A stretch of DNA of 64,000 bases from Methyloligella sp. GTDB taxonomy: Bacteria > Pseudomonadota > Alphaproteobacteria > Rhizobiales > HXMU1428-3. Each line of letters starts with the position of its first letter. The first letter of the stretch is position 1. The DNA lies in NCBI GenBank assembly GCA_021604645.1, contig BQJJ01000006.1:62001-126000 (forward strand), written 5' to 3'. The notes under the pieces were generated by a model. That model ran no database searches, was not told where the DNA came from, and saw only the letters and a list, made by a program, of their open reading frames with translations. Of the stretch, positions 1 to 8,533 are shown piece after piece. The position numbers and the translations under genes are program-made.

Positions 1-48
1 GTCGTTTCACTATTGCCTGTGGCCATCAAAAAATTCCGCAAGCAGTAA
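1..48 (+). CDS. C-terminal end of a membrane protein (TVP38/DedA-like?)
   Basis: The open frame enters from the left edge and ends in TAA at 46-48; the 15 visible residues end in LLPVAIKKFRKQ. A hydrophobic segment followed by a short basic tail suits the end of a TVP38/TMEM64 (DedA-like) inner-membrane protein, and such genes are often found just before mercuric-reductase-like flavoproteins as at 252. The assignment rests on neighbour and tail only. The upstream part lies outside the window. Confidence 0.4.
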   Translation, partial: VVSLLPVAIKKFRKQ

Positions 49-119
49 AGAGAAAAATAATCGATGGAGGTTACGGTCAATAAAGTAAATTGACCGTAAC
101 ACCGAGAATAAAAAACGTA

Positions 120-241
120 GGCCGAACGGCCGTCGGGGCATGTGCGGTTGCTTAGTGGGCAACTAAAGCACAAGTAAAATGCCCCGCCCCGTCGGAGGGA
201 AGACCGCGTAGCGGTCATATCCCGTGAGACAGAAAAAGAGG
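120..241. repeat. Family B multi-hairpin element with a nested family A hairpin
   Basis: Successive inverted repeats are visible: GGCCG/CGGCC (120-131), GGGGCAT (135-141) with ATGCCCC (179-185), and GACCGC/GCGGTC (202-216), ending in the family signature CCCGTGAGA. The loop of the GGGGCAT stem contains a complete family A unit (143-173, stem GTTGC/GCAAC). Other family B copies are at 50170, 55995, 57318 and 57396. It ends about 10 bases before the start of the flavoprotein gene, so if transcribed it would form the 5' leader of that mRNA. Confidence 0.7.
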
Positions 242-251
242 AAATAGAAAA

Positions 252-1676
252 ATGTCAAACGTATTAACACCAGATTTATGCGTCATCGGAGCTGGCTCGG
301 GAGGGCTTTCTGTAGCAGCTGCCGCCGCCCAACTCGGTGTGGAAGTAGTTCTAGTTGAAAAACATAAAATGGGCGGTGATTGCTTGAACACTGGCTGCGT
401 TCCTTCAAAGGCACTTTTGGCCGCAGGTAAAAGAGCTCATCAGATGCGTTCACAAAATAAATTTGGCATCGCACCACAAGAACCATCAATCGATTTCCGA
501 GCTGTGAACAAACATGTTCATGAAGTGATCGCAGCAATTGAGCCGAATGACTCAGTCGAGCGTTTCGAAGGGTTAGGCGTAAACGTTATCCAGGCAGAAG
601 CCTCTTTTAAAGATAGCTATACAGTCACAGCCGGTGACTATGAAATCAAAGCGCGCCGCACAATCATCGCCACGGGATCAGCACCAGCCATTCCTCCAAT
701 TGAGGGATTAGAAAATGTAAACTTTTTCACGAATGAAACCATCTTCGATAATGACCAGGCGATCCCGCATCTTATTGTCATTGGTGGTGGCCCCATCGGT
801 ATGGAAATGGCACAGGCCCATCATCGCCTTGGCTCGAAAGTAACAGTTATCGAAGCCATGAAAGCGCTCGGTAAGGATGACCCGGAATTAACATCAGTCG
901 TTCTCGAACGCTTGAGAGATGAAGGTATTGAAATTCTCGAGGAAACAAGCGTTGAAGGCGTAAGCCAGGATATTCAAGGCGTTACAGTCAGAGTATCTAA
1001 AGGAGCTGAGCAAGGCGAAATTAAAGGAACACATCTTCTTATCGCAACAGGTAGGCGCCCAAATCTAGATAGCTTAAAACTTGAAAATGCGGGCATTCTT
1101 TTTGATCGTCGTGGTGTAAAAGTGAACAAAGGTTTGGTCACAACCAATAAGAAAGTTTTCGCAATTGGTGATATCACCGGCGGCTTGCAATTCACACACA
1201 TGGCCAATTATCACGCAGGCATTGTCATTCGCCGTGCCTTGTTCCGTATGCCTGCCAAAGTAGATACAACTAAAATTCCATGGGTGACTTACACAGATCC
1301 AGAACTGGCCCATATTGGATTAACAGAAGAAGAAGCAACAAAGAAACATGGCAAAGTGCATGTGCTGCGTTGGCCTTATGCTGAAAATGATCGAGCTCAA
1401 GCCGAGAGAAAAACAGATGGTCTGGTAAAATTAGTCACGACCCGTAAAGGCAAGATCTTAGGGGTCTCTATCGTTGGTGAAAATGCGGGTGAGCTTATTC
1501 AAATGTGGTCACTGGCAATGTCGTCAAATTTAAATATCAAGGCGTTTACAGGGTTTGTCTCTCCATATCCAACTTTGAGTGAGATTAATAAACGCGTTGC
1601 ATACACATATTTTCAGCCGAAACTAATGAGCCCAATGTTGAGAAAGGTCATTAAGTTTTTAGCCAAATTTGGTTGA
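252..1676 (+). CDS. FAD-dependent pyridine nucleotide-disulfide oxidoreductase (mercuric reductase-like)
   Basis: A 474-residue flavoprotein of the lipoamide dehydrogenase/mercuric reductase superfamily. The N-terminal FAD dinucleotide fold is GAGSGG (residues 13-18); the redox-active pair is C44/C49 in GGDCLNTGC; the NAD(P)H fold is GGGPIGMEMA; the FAD pyrophosphate motif is the FAIGD segment; a dimerisation domain is at the C-terminus. The catalytic His-Pro-Thr of lipoamide dehydrogenase is replaced by PYPTLSE, with Tyr in the His place, which argues against a true Lpd. The N-terminal metal-binding domain and C-terminal vicinal Cys pair of MerA are also missing. It probably follows a TVP38-like membrane gene. 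Substrate unknown. GAGGAAAT at 239-246 is an adequate ribosome binding site. Confidence 0.85.
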   Translation: MSNVLTPDLCVIGAGSGGLSVAAAAAQLGVEVVLVEKHKMGGDCLNTGCVPSKALLAAGKRAHQMRSQNKFGIAPQEPSIDFRAVNKHVHEVIAAIEPNDSVERFEGLGVNVIQAEASFKDSYTVTAGDYEIKARRTIIATGSAPAIPPIEGLENVNFFTNETIFDNDQAIPHLIVIGGGPIGMEMAQAHHRLGSKVTVIEAMKALGKDDPELTSVVLERLRDEGIEILEETSVEGVSQDIQGVTVRVSKGAEQGEIKGTHLLIATGRRPNLDSLKLENAGILFDRRGVKVNKGLVTTNKKVFAIGDITGGLQFTHMANYHAGIVIRRALFRMPAKVDTTKIPWVTYTDPELAHIGLTEEEATKKHGKVHVLRWPYAENDRAQAERKTDGLVKLVTTRKGKILGVSIVGENAGELIQMWSLAMSSNLNIKAFTGFVSPYPTLSEINKRVAYTYFQPKLMSPMLRKVIKFLAKFG

Positions 1677-1891
1677 TAAAAAGAAGGTGCCAGCACGAAC
1701 AGGCTTAGCTTAAGTGGCCAAGTCAATCGGGAAACTGCTGGTTACCATTCTCATCATATTTCTTTGCCTCTAGCAGTCGCTATAGGTAAAAATAAGAAAG
1801 TAGTTTAAATTTAAAGGTTCTTGAAATCAAAACTTGTTTGATTAAATATGAACTTAACAAAAATTGCCCGTGAGGGGCGGGAAGATGAAAC

Positions 1892-3334
1892 GTGAGGTTT
1901 TTTCAGTCAAATAAAAGAGTAGCCAAAGGCTTTAGTCTATCAGCAAAACTTCTGTTGTTAACCGCTCTCTTTGTCATGTTGGCGGAGGTTTTAATCTTTC
2001 TGCCTTCTATTGGCAATTTTCGAAAAAATTGGATTGACGAACGCATGAGTGCCGCTCAAATAGCCGCTCTTGCCGTCGAAGCTGCACCTAATAATCAGGT
2101 CCCTGAAAAATTGCGCTGGGAATTGCTCAATAACGCTCAGGTTTATGCCGTGGCCCTTAAAAAAGGGAATCGGCGCCAACTCATTCTCGAGTCTCCAATG
2201 CCTCGCGCTATTATGGCTCATTTTGACTTGCGTCATCAAAATTTCCTATCTCTTATTCGTGATGCCATTGCAGTCTACTTCCAACCGGATAATTTACTTA
2301 TACGCGTTGTCGACAAACCTGAAATGTCGGATGTGCAATTCTTAGAGGTGCTCATGGTTCAAGGGCCCTTAAAAAAAGATATGATAAGTTTTGCACTTAA
2401 CATTTTAGGACTGTCGATCATCATCTCAATCTTCAGTGCTGCTCTTGTTTACTTAGCACTGAACCGGTTACTTGTTGCACCCATTGGCCAGTTAACTGAA
2501 AACATGATGCACTTCAGTGAAAATCCCCAAGACCCAGACCGGCGGGTAATCCCAAGTGGACGAACAGATGAAATCGGAACGGTAGAAAACGAGCTTCTTT
2601 CGCTCCAAACTGATCTCGCATCCTTACTGAAGCAAAAAAACAGGCTAGCAAATCTGGGCGGAGCGGTGAGTAAAATTAATCATGATTTGCGCAATATGCT
2701 CGGCACAGCCCAGCTGGTCTCGGATCGTTTAACAGGTGTTGATGACCCAACAGTACAACGAGTGACACCAAGGCTTGTTCGTTCAATTGACCGCGCCATT
2801 AAACTTTGCTCTGAGACGTTGCAATATGGCAAAATTGAAGATGAGAAAAGTCTCAGCAGAACAAACTTTAAATTAATGGATTTATTTAACGAAGTTTTTG
2901 AAGAGCTCGGATTGCCAAAAGCACGTGTGAATATCAAAATAGATATTGATGAAAATACCAAAATCTACGGTGATTATGAGCAGCTCTACCGTGTGTTCGG
3001 TAATTTAATACGCAATAGTGTGCAAGTTTTAGATGCCAAAACAGATTGTTCAGCGCCAGATACTGTGAGCATAGAGCTGAACAAAGAAGGCAATTTGAAT
3101 ATTATAGATATCAAGGATACTGGCCCAGGCGTTCCGGATAAGGCCCAGGAATTTATGTTCCAGCCCTTTAAAGGCAGCCTAAGAAAAGGTGGCACAGGCT
3201 TAGGGTTAGCCATTTCAGCTGAAATTATCCAGGCTCACAATGGCTCGATAACCTATAAAAACAACGATGCAGGCGCCCATTTCCAAATTCAACTACCAGA
3301 AAACGGAAACGGCGGAAATGGAGCCTCTTCTTAA
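1892..3334 (+). CDS. Sensor histidine kinase, HAMP type
   Basis: 480 residues with a GTG start. The ATG slightly upstream is in a frame that stops after ten codons, and GGGGCGGGAAG supplies the ribosome binding site. Membrane helices lie at about 19-42 and 166-190 with a ~120-residue periplasmic sensor between them. HAMP follows (about 191-245). The phosphoacceptor region is unusual: NHDLRNML, His about 264, rather than the common HELRTPL. The ATPase domain shows an N-box (NLIRNSVQVL), a G1 box (DTGPGVP) and GTGLGLAI. No response regulator gene is adjacent, so it is an orphan kinase here; the signal is not evident. Confidence 0.85.
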   Translation: MRFFQSNKRVAKGFSLSAKLLLLTALFVMLAEVLIFLPSIGNFRKNWIDERMSAAQIAALAVEAAPNNQVPEKLRWELLNNAQVYAVALKKGNRRQLILESPMPRAIMAHFDLRHQNFLSLIRDAIAVYFQPDNLLIRVVDKPEMSDVQFLEVLMVQGPLKKDMISFALNILGLSIIISIFSAALVYLALNRLLVAPIGQLTENMMHFSENPQDPDRRVIPSGRTDEIGTVENELLSLQTDLASLLKQKNRLANLGGAVSKINHDLRNMLGTAQLVSDRLTGVDDPTVQRVTPRLVRSIDRAIKLCSETLQYGKIEDEKSLSRTNFKLMDLFNEVFEELGLPKARVNIKIDIDENTKIYGDYEQLYRVFGNLIRNSVQVLDAKTDCSAPDTVSIELNKEGNLNIIDIKDTGPGVPDKAQEFMFQPFKGSLRKGGTGLGLAISAEIIQAHNGSITYKNNDAGAHFQIQLPENGNGGNGASS

Positions 3335-3561
3335 ATAGAAAGTCAGTATTAGGAGCCGAGCGGAGCTTTTTAATAAAAAATTTAAAAACAGAAATTTTCT
3401 TCAATAAGCCTCTTGCAATTGGCTAATGAAGCGGCTAGTAATACCGCCTGACCTGAAGGCAATTCAAATTAAAGTTCTGATAAATTTTCTTTTTATTAAA
3501 GACTTTAAGGGTAAACCCTTCAAACATAATAATCAGTGCCAACTCATGGCATCTCGATTAG

Positions 3562-3638
3562 GCGCCGGTAGCTCAGCTGGATAGAGTACCTGACTACGAA
3601 TCAGGGGGTCGGGAGTTCGAATCTTCCCCGGCGCGCCA
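3562..3638 (+). tRNA. tRNA-Arg (anticodon ACG)
   Basis: A complete cloverleaf with encoded CCA: acceptor arm GCGCCGG/CCGGCGC, D-loop AGCTGGATA, anticodon stem CCTGA/TCAGG around loop CTACGAA (anticodon ACG), T-arm GGGAG-TTCGAAT-CTTCC, discriminator G. Its 3' half is overlapped on the other strand by the last codons of the recombinase gene, which marks it as the likely insertion site of the mobile element to its right. Confidence 0.97.
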
Positions 3639-5169
3639 TTTCACATTTTCCTGTAAAATTGTCAAAAAACCTAAATGGAACAGATACTTGCGGCGTTCGA
3701 AATCCATTTTTTCGGCAGTAGGGTAATCTGTGAGAAAACGACAGTTTTAGCACTGTTTTCTTGTCTTCAATACGGTTAGATTCCCAAAGATTACAAGGGT
3801 TTGCAAGAAATCGTAAAGCGCGTTCGAACATTTCATCAAAAGTACGTTTTGGATGAGCTTTTTTTGTGAGTTTTTCAGTAATAATCAGCTTTTCTCTTTC
3901 AAGTTTGGCAATCCGTTTTTCATAGGCCAATACAGTAGTTAAGCTCTGACAATCAACAACACGATCAACCAATTGTTCAATCTGTTTTTCTATTTTAACG
4001 AACTCTTTTTCCATTGTTACTTTATGTATATTTACTTGTTTGAGCCGTATGTCCCAAGCCTTGCGAAACATCGCTTGGGTAATATCAAATAATTTCTGAG
4101 AAGGTTGCAACTTCTTCAACAAATCAGCGAACTCATTTTCAAGTTTGTCACGCGGAATAGATTTTCGATTGCTTTTGCAGTCGCGATTGAAACACAGGTA
4201 ATAGGGATGCTTTTTTCCAGCTGCGCTTTTTGACCAACAAGACGTTAAGGGCTTTTCACAATCACCGCAGGTTACAAAGCCTCTCAAAGGGAAGTCCTCT
4301 TTGATATCCTTTCGAGCCGGAACCTTTGCACCTTTCTTCATGCGATCTTGTATTTTTTGGTGGGTTTCCAAAGTTATCAGCCCTTCATGATGCGCTTTAC
4401 GCATTGGAATACCCCAATTGGGTACTTCCAAATATCCGGCATAAGTTTCACGTTTCAGAATATCAGTAACGCGTTGATTACGGATTAAACCATTGGGTAA
4501 ATCTTTCGGGAAATTTGGCTGACTTTCCAGAAAACGTTTTACTTCCGCTTGGCTATCAAACCTACCAGAAGCAAAACCTTCAAGAGCCTCTTGCACTATG
4601 CTAGCAATCGGTTCATTTCGAACAAGAAGCTTTCCATGTTCTTCAAACTTTTCATACTTGAAACCAATAGGGGGCTGAAATACCCAATAGCCATTCCAGC
4701 ATCGGGCTTGCATTCTATTCAAAGTTTGCTCAGCATTCTTGCGGCTTTGATGTTGATTAACAGTTGCTAGAATATATTCGTGCATTTCCCCGTCTGCATC
4801 GTCGCGAAGTATGACAGAGGGAGATTCCAATACACCACCAGCACTTGTTATAGCCTCTCGGAATTCAAAATGGACGGGAACATTCTTTGCAAAGCGGGAT
4901 AAATCATCAATGATTACAACATGAGGGTTTTTGCGATCAGATTGCAAATAACTCAACATCGCTTGAAGTCCAGGGCGATCCGCCCGTGTTCCGGTCACAT
5001 CGTCAGTGAAGACTTTCAACACATCATAACCCTTATATTGAGCGTATTGTTTGCATCGCGTTTCTTGAGAGTTTAGACCATCACCGCGCTTGGTTTGAGC
5101 TTTACTAGACACACGGCAATAAATCACAGCACTGGTAATATTATGTTTAGGGGTATCGTTAAAAATCAT
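3601..5169 (-). CDS. Large serine recombinase (integrase)
   Basis: 522 residues. The N-terminal resolvase domain (about 12-150) has the catalytic serine motif YCRVSS, a Q-R helix and DDLSRFAKN. A recombinase domain follows (about 165-280). A zinc ribbon (CGDC ... CFNRDC), a coiled coil near 370-440 and a C-terminal DNA-binding part complete the large serine recombinase layout. It catalyses site-specific integration and excision. The last 12 residues, MARRGRFELPTP, are the antisense reading of the tRNA-Arg 3' half, and the stop codon lies inside the tRNA, so host DNA completes the frame. A 113-aa gene lies 22 bp upstream and is probably cotranscribed. Serine integrases at a tRNA gene are less common than tyrosine ones. 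Confidence 0.92.
   Translation of the reverse strand: MIFNDTPKHNITSAVIYCRVSSKAQTKRGDGLNSQETRCKQYAQYKGYDVLKVFTDDVTGTRADRPGLQAMLSYLQSDRKNPHVVIIDDLSRFAKNVPVHFEFREAITSAGGVLESPSVILRDDADGEMHEYILATVNQHQSRKNAEQTLNRMQARCWNGYWVFQPPIGFKYEKFEEHGKLLVRNEPIASIVQEALEGFASGRFDSQAEVKRFLESQPNFPKDLPNGLIRNQRVTDILKRETYAGYLEVPNWGIPMRKAHHEGLITLETHQKIQDRMKKGAKVPARKDIKEDFPLRGFVTCGDCEKPLTSCWSKSAAGKKHPYYLCFNRDCKSNRKSIPRDKLENEFADLLKKLQPSQKLFDITQAMFRKAWDIRLKQVNIHKVTMEKEFVKIEKQIEQLVDRVVDCQSLTTVLAYEKRIAKLEREKLIITEKLTKKAHPKRTFDEMFERALRFLANPCNLWESNRIEDKKTVLKLSFSHRLPYCRKNGFRTPQVSVPFRFFDNFTGKCEMARRGRFELPTP
3615..3645. other. Candidate attL: tRNA 3' end and flank
   Basis: The segment holds GTTCGAA (T-loop) and GGCGCGCCATTTCACA (acceptor end plus flank). 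A matching order, GTTCGAA then GGCGCGCCATTTTCACA, occurs at 29673-29709 beyond the mobilization genes. The recombinase gene ends inside this segment. A serine recombinase needs only a 2-bp crossover, so a short imperfect repeat is what one would expect. The precise crossover point cannot be read from one sequence. Confidence 0.5.
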
Positions 5170-5191
5170 AGGTTTCCTCCGGCTATGTGAT

Positions 5192-5533
5192 TTATTTGGG
5201 TTCTGTATTGGTACAATTGAGTTTATCAGCTTGATCTGCCCGTTTCACGAAATCTGAATCTGTTGGACTCTTATCTTGTGTATGGTTTTGCCCCGCTTCT
5301 ATAGCTTGCTGTACGGGTTCAATGCCGAAGCCTAAATCCACGAATGTGACAACGATATTCCAGATGGTTTCGATCAATTCTTTTTTCTGGGCATCCGTTA
5401 TATCTTCATCATCAAGAAAGGCTTGGTAATATTCAACGTCCAATTGAAGGGCAGGCCAGTCTTTCGTAACCTCTGCCCCGTTTGTTATTGTTATTTCGTT
5501 CTTTTTTCCTTCTTCATTATATATCTTTTTCAA
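5192..5533 (-). CDS. Small acidic hypothetical protein upstream of the recombinase
   Basis: 113 residues, acidic, with a helical core (about 30-85, LDVEYYQAFLDDEDITDAQKKELIETIWNIVVTFVDLGFGIEPV) and a polar disordered tail. No catalytic motif is visible. It sits 22 bp before the recombinase in the same direction, which suggests a cotranscribed accessory or directionality partner, but nothing in the sequence proves this. I do not recognise the family by name. Confidence 0.7.
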   Translation of the reverse strand: MKKIYNEEGKKNEITITNGAEVTKDWPALQLDVEYYQAFLDDEDITDAQKKELIETIWNIVVTFVDLGFGIEPVQQAIEAGQNHTQDKSPTDSDFVKRADQADKLNCTNTEPK

Positions 5534-5709
5534 ACCCGTATTCCTATTTACTCATTACAATTAAACCATCAATCACCCTTTCTTCTCGCACTTTATTGCA
5601 TGAGAACAAAAGAAGAATATTAAAGTTAATTTTGGAAAAAGTCAATAAAAATCAATAACTAAATAAAGAAGTAGTTCCGCATATCCATGTATGTCATTCA
5701 GGTGATTTC

Positions 5710-6174
5710 TCATCGACTTGGCTCCACTGATTGTTGATAAGAGGGCGCAGAAACGGAATGAGACACTTCCTGTTGTGTCTTGATATATTGCTCTTTCAAG
5801 CTGGGTTGATTTTGTTCCTGCGAAGGTTCTGGACTAGCTTGCGAATGGCTCTGTTGTTGTTTTACATACTCGGCCTTTGCACGATCATGGGCAGTTCCAA
5901 ACTGTGCCTTGCTATGTCCCTCAAGCGATTTAAAGGTAAAGCTGTGATCCAGATCGTAAGATGAGCGTTTTAGTATGCGCTCACCTGTTGTAATCGAGTA
6001 ATTCCTTTCCGCCTCTACTGAAGCATGGACTACAGCTTCAGTACCGCCACCAATGGTGTAATCTAAACTTGTATTTGGTATGGGGCGGTTTGCCTTTAAC
6101 TGCTCCAGATGATCACGGGTGACAGGATTGGTTTCCCCCTCTCGGGGGAAATTGTTTGGTTGATCTTTCGGCAT
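5710..6174 (-). CDS. Mobilization-associated protein with C-terminal YIKxQQ motifs
   Basis: 154 residues, hydrophilic. The middle (about 45-100, with TTGERILKRSSYDLDHSFTFKSLEGHSKAQFG) looks folded; the tail is Gln/Ser-rich and carries two copies of a short motif, EYVKQQQ and EQYIKTQQE. The same motif occurs in the tail of the relaxase at the far end of the element and in the tail of the preceding gene. It begins 9 bp after the previous gene stops, so it is part of the coupling-protein operon. Function unknown; it may be a transferred protein or partner of the coupling ATPase. Confidence 0.75.
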   Translation of the reverse strand: MPKDQPNNFPREGETNPVTRDHLEQLKANRPIPNTSLDYTIGGGTEAVVHASVEAERNYSITTGERILKRSSYDLDHSFTFKSLEGHSKAQFGTAHDRAKAEYVKQQQSHSQASPEPSQEQNQPSLKEQYIKTQQEVSHSVSAPSYQQSVEPSR

Positions 6175-6183
6175 CGGAAACTC

Positions 6184-6549
6184 CTAAAGACTGGGATCAT
6201 TATTTCTTTGATGGTGTTGGTTTGGCTGTTGATTGGGATTTTGCTGATCCTTCACATAGGCCTCTTTATCTGCACTTTGTTGCGGGGTTTGAGTTTGTGT
6301 CCGATCAAGCTGTCGTAACTCTCGTTCCTTGTCATAGGCGCGATCAGCTAGTCGTCCGACCTTTAACATGTCAGTCCCTTGGAAGTGTTCGCTTTCATGG
6401 TACTTCCCTTCTTGATCCTGATATGAGCGTGAGAACTTAGTGTTATAAAATGCTCCTTTCTCATTTTGATTGCGCCAGATGGTGGCTTTGACATTTCCGT
6501 CCCTTAAGGTTTCTGCGGGGCGTGGTTTATTATTTTGCTGGTCTGTCAT
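6184..6549 (-). CDS. Small operon protein, paralogue of the preceding gene
   Basis: 121 residues. The N-terminal ~80 residues (NNKPRPAETLRDGNVKATIW ... SRSYQDQEGKYHES ... VGRLADRAYD) are closely similar to the 91-residue product encoded immediately upstream, showing a tandem duplication. This copy alone has a Gln/Asn-rich tail with AYVKDQQ and ends in NDPSL, matching motifs at the relaxase C-terminus. Its ATG overlaps the stop of the upstream paralogue (ATGA), so translation is coupled. Function unknown. Confidence 0.8.
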   Translation of the reverse strand: MTDQQNNKPRPAETLRDGNVKATIWRNQNEKGAFYNTKFSRSYQDQEGKYHESEHFQGTDMLKVGRLADRAYDKERELRQLDRTQTQTPQQSADKEAYVKDQQNPNQQPNQHHQRNNDPSL

Positions 6550-6821
6550 GATTGTTGCTCCTTCTGGGCTTCGCGATCCTGTTGGCGTAGTTTATGTTCT
6601 ATGTCGTAAGCACGTTCAGCTAACCGTCCGATCTTCAAAATATCAGCGCCATTGAATGTTGAGGTTTCATGGTAATTTCCATTGCTATCCTGATAGGTGC
6701 GGGAGAACTGGGTGCGATAGTACGCGCCTTTTTCTCCAAAATTGCGCCAGATGGTCGCCTTGATATTTCCATCGCGCAATGTTTCAGCCGGACGGGGTTT
6801 GTTGTTTTGGTACTCAGTCAC
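6546..6821 (-). CDS. Small operon protein, tandem paralogue without the tail
   Basis: 91 residues beginning at GTG (6821), which overlaps the coupling-protein stop as TAGTG; the upstream AAAGGAAAAG is a good ribosome binding site. Extending the frame further upstream would run deep into the coupling-protein gene and lose this signal. It matches its downstream paralogue across the whole folded part (ETLRDGN(I/V)KATIWRN ... KIGRLAERAYD) but lacks the YVKDQQ/NDPSL tail. Small proteins of this kind may bind single-stranded DNA or the coupling ATPase; this is inference. Confidence 0.78.
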   Translation of the reverse strand: MTEYQNNKPRPAETLRDGNIKATIWRNFGEKGAYYRTQFSRTYQDSNGNYHETSTFNGADILKIGRLAERAYDIEHKLRQQDREAQKEQQS

Positions 6822-8452
6822 TATCTTTTCCTTTTCTGGGAGAGTTGTGGGCGATAGCCCTTCACATATGACCATTGGCCTGTGTCACGATATTGCGGCC
6901 AATCGGCAATTTCGGGTGGTGCTGTTTCAGTGATAATGTCTTGAAAGACTTGCCCCCACCTTCCCCTGATTTCGACTTTGCCTTGAGGGGAATGATACGG
7001 ATCGCCTAAAAACCGCCCTGCTAAATCAGGGCGCATCCAATAGGGCAGAAACCGTGTTTCTAAAGCGCCGGACAAAACACCGGGCATGAATACATAAGCG
7101 GTATGCTCGTCTGTGTTTCTTACTTCATCGGCAGTTCTTAATTGGCGGGCAATTTTTTTCTTATGTTTTAAAAGCCGTTCATTCTGGGCAATCATTACCC
7201 CAGCTTCAAAAGCATTGACTTGCCCAGCTATGGCACTTTGTGCAGCTTGCTCATTTTCTAAACGAACGCGCTCGTTAGTAATGGTATCGGGTAGAGCCAA
7301 AGTGGTTGTGCCGCACATCTTTGCGATACGGTCAGCTTCTTGATTACTGCGCACACCGATGTTGATTTCGGTGCCGCAACTATTTGCGATGATTGAAGAG
7401 GCTTTGGGCGCTAAATTATCAAGCTGCTGGTAGCTCTGAGTTACATAGACTGGCTTAACTCCAAATCCAGCTCCATAGGTCGCCAGATCAACGGCTAGAG
7501 GCCAGTGCCCTATATTGCCAATTTCGTCAAATATCCACACTTGCCTGCGTGAACCAAGGTGCCGCCTCTTATACATCATGGCGGAGGTGTAGAGCATGCG
7601 GATCACAAGGCCTGAACTTTTGGCAAACTCCATCGCCTCCATAATGTTCACCACATAGGCTGGTGCGTCAGGTTTGACCAATTCAGAGAAACAGAAATCA
7701 AACGGCGGTGACAAGGACGCACGAAGTTGAGGATCAGACATGCAAGCAAAGGCTTTATCAATCTCACCCTTAATTCCCTGAAACCCTCCGGCATTGGGAT
7801 TGCTGGATTTACGCATCTCTTGAAGTTCAACTGCAACTTGACGAGAAGACGGGTGGGGTGAATTTAACATCTCAAATTCAAATGATAACCACTGCTCATG
7901 AGAACTGCCCAATACTCCCATATGATCTGCCAATAATGGCAAAGTCACTTCATCATAAAACCTTGCCAATTCAACAGTCACCGCTTCTGTCATGCGCTGC
8001 GCGTTGCCTTGGAAAAAATCAGAGTTTCCAACTCCCGTTAGAGGAATGATACTTTGCGCCTTGAGCTTTGCATCAGGCACAAGCGTTGGTGAATTGCGTC
8101 GAATATCAGAGAGAACATTGATGTGACTGGTTTTACCGCGTGGGTTATAATTGATGACGCGGCGATTTTGAAGGACTTGAAGTGCAGATATACTGCCGTT
8201 CTGCCCTTTCCAATCCATATTAATTACATGGTCGGTATAGTGACCATCAACCAGCCACGGCGTTATAAAACTGCCTTTATAGGAACGTGCGCCGCCACAC
8301 AAAAGCAATCCACTCATTTGATCAGAAAAACAGGCGCGTCCACTGGCATCATGCCCAATATAAAGCCCTTGTTGATTATGAAGTCCGGCTTGTTGGCAGT
8401 CTAGCGGACTGGCAAATTGCGCACTGCCATAAGGATTGTTTTGATAATCCAT
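6821..8452 (-). CDS. VirD4/TraG-like coupling ATPase without N-terminal membrane anchor
   Basis: 543 residues from ATG 8452 (a TTG two codons earlier is possible; GTGAG lies in place for the ATG). Type IV coupling proteins pump relaxase-DNA into a secretion channel. The Walker A position reads GGARSYKGSFITP: the Lys is kept but the Gly before it in VirD4 (RSGKG) is Tyr. Walker B is RQVWIFDEIG, and the segment YGAGFGVKPVYVTQSYQQL fits the conserved post-Walker B motif of VirD4. Family members usually start with two membrane helices; here none is present and the ATPase begins almost at once. Two small membrane proteins encoded just upstream could serve as the anchor. Confidence 0.85.
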   Translation of the reverse strand: MDYQNNPYGSAQFASPLDCQQAGLHNQQGLYIGHDASGRACFSDQMSGLLLCGGARSYKGSFITPWLVDGHYTDHVINMDWKGQNGSISALQVLQNRRVINYNPRGKTSHINVLSDIRRNSPTLVPDAKLKAQSIIPLTGVGNSDFFQGNAQRMTEAVTVELARFYDEVTLPLLADHMGVLGSSHEQWLSFEFEMLNSPHPSSRQVAVELQEMRKSSNPNAGGFQGIKGEIDKAFACMSDPQLRASLSPPFDFCFSELVKPDAPAYVVNIMEAMEFAKSSGLVIRMLYTSAMMYKRRHLGSRRQVWIFDEIGNIGHWPLAVDLATYGAGFGVKPVYVTQSYQQLDNLAPKASSIIANSCGTEINIGVRSNQEADRIAKMCGTTTLALPDTITNERVRLENEQAAQSAIAGQVNAFEAGVMIAQNERLLKHKKKIARQLRTADEVRNTDEHTAYVFMPGVLSGALETRFLPYWMRPDLAGRFLGDPYHSPQGKVEIRGRWGQVFQDIITETAPPEIADWPQYRDTGQWSYVKGYRPQLSQKRKR

Positions 8453-8484
8453 TTTCAACTCACTTACTAAAATAAAATGGTATG

Positions 8485-8517
8485 AAAAAGGGCGGGTTGG
8501 TCTTCACCAGCCCGCCC
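8485..8517 (-). terminator. Rho-independent terminator before the coupling-protein gene
   Basis: On the minus strand GGGCGGGCTGGT, loop GAAG, ACCAACCCGCCC, then TTTTT. It lies between the small membrane genes and the coupling ATPase although all point the same way, so it either separates two transcription units or acts as an attenuator. Confidence 0.85.
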
Positions 8518-8533
8518 AATAAGAAATTTCGTG

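Noticed and set aside
3601-3638. Recombinase C-terminal MARRGRFELPTP as a functional motif
   Set aside because: It is the antisense translation of the tRNA-Arg 3' end, a familiar artefact, not a conserved protein motif.
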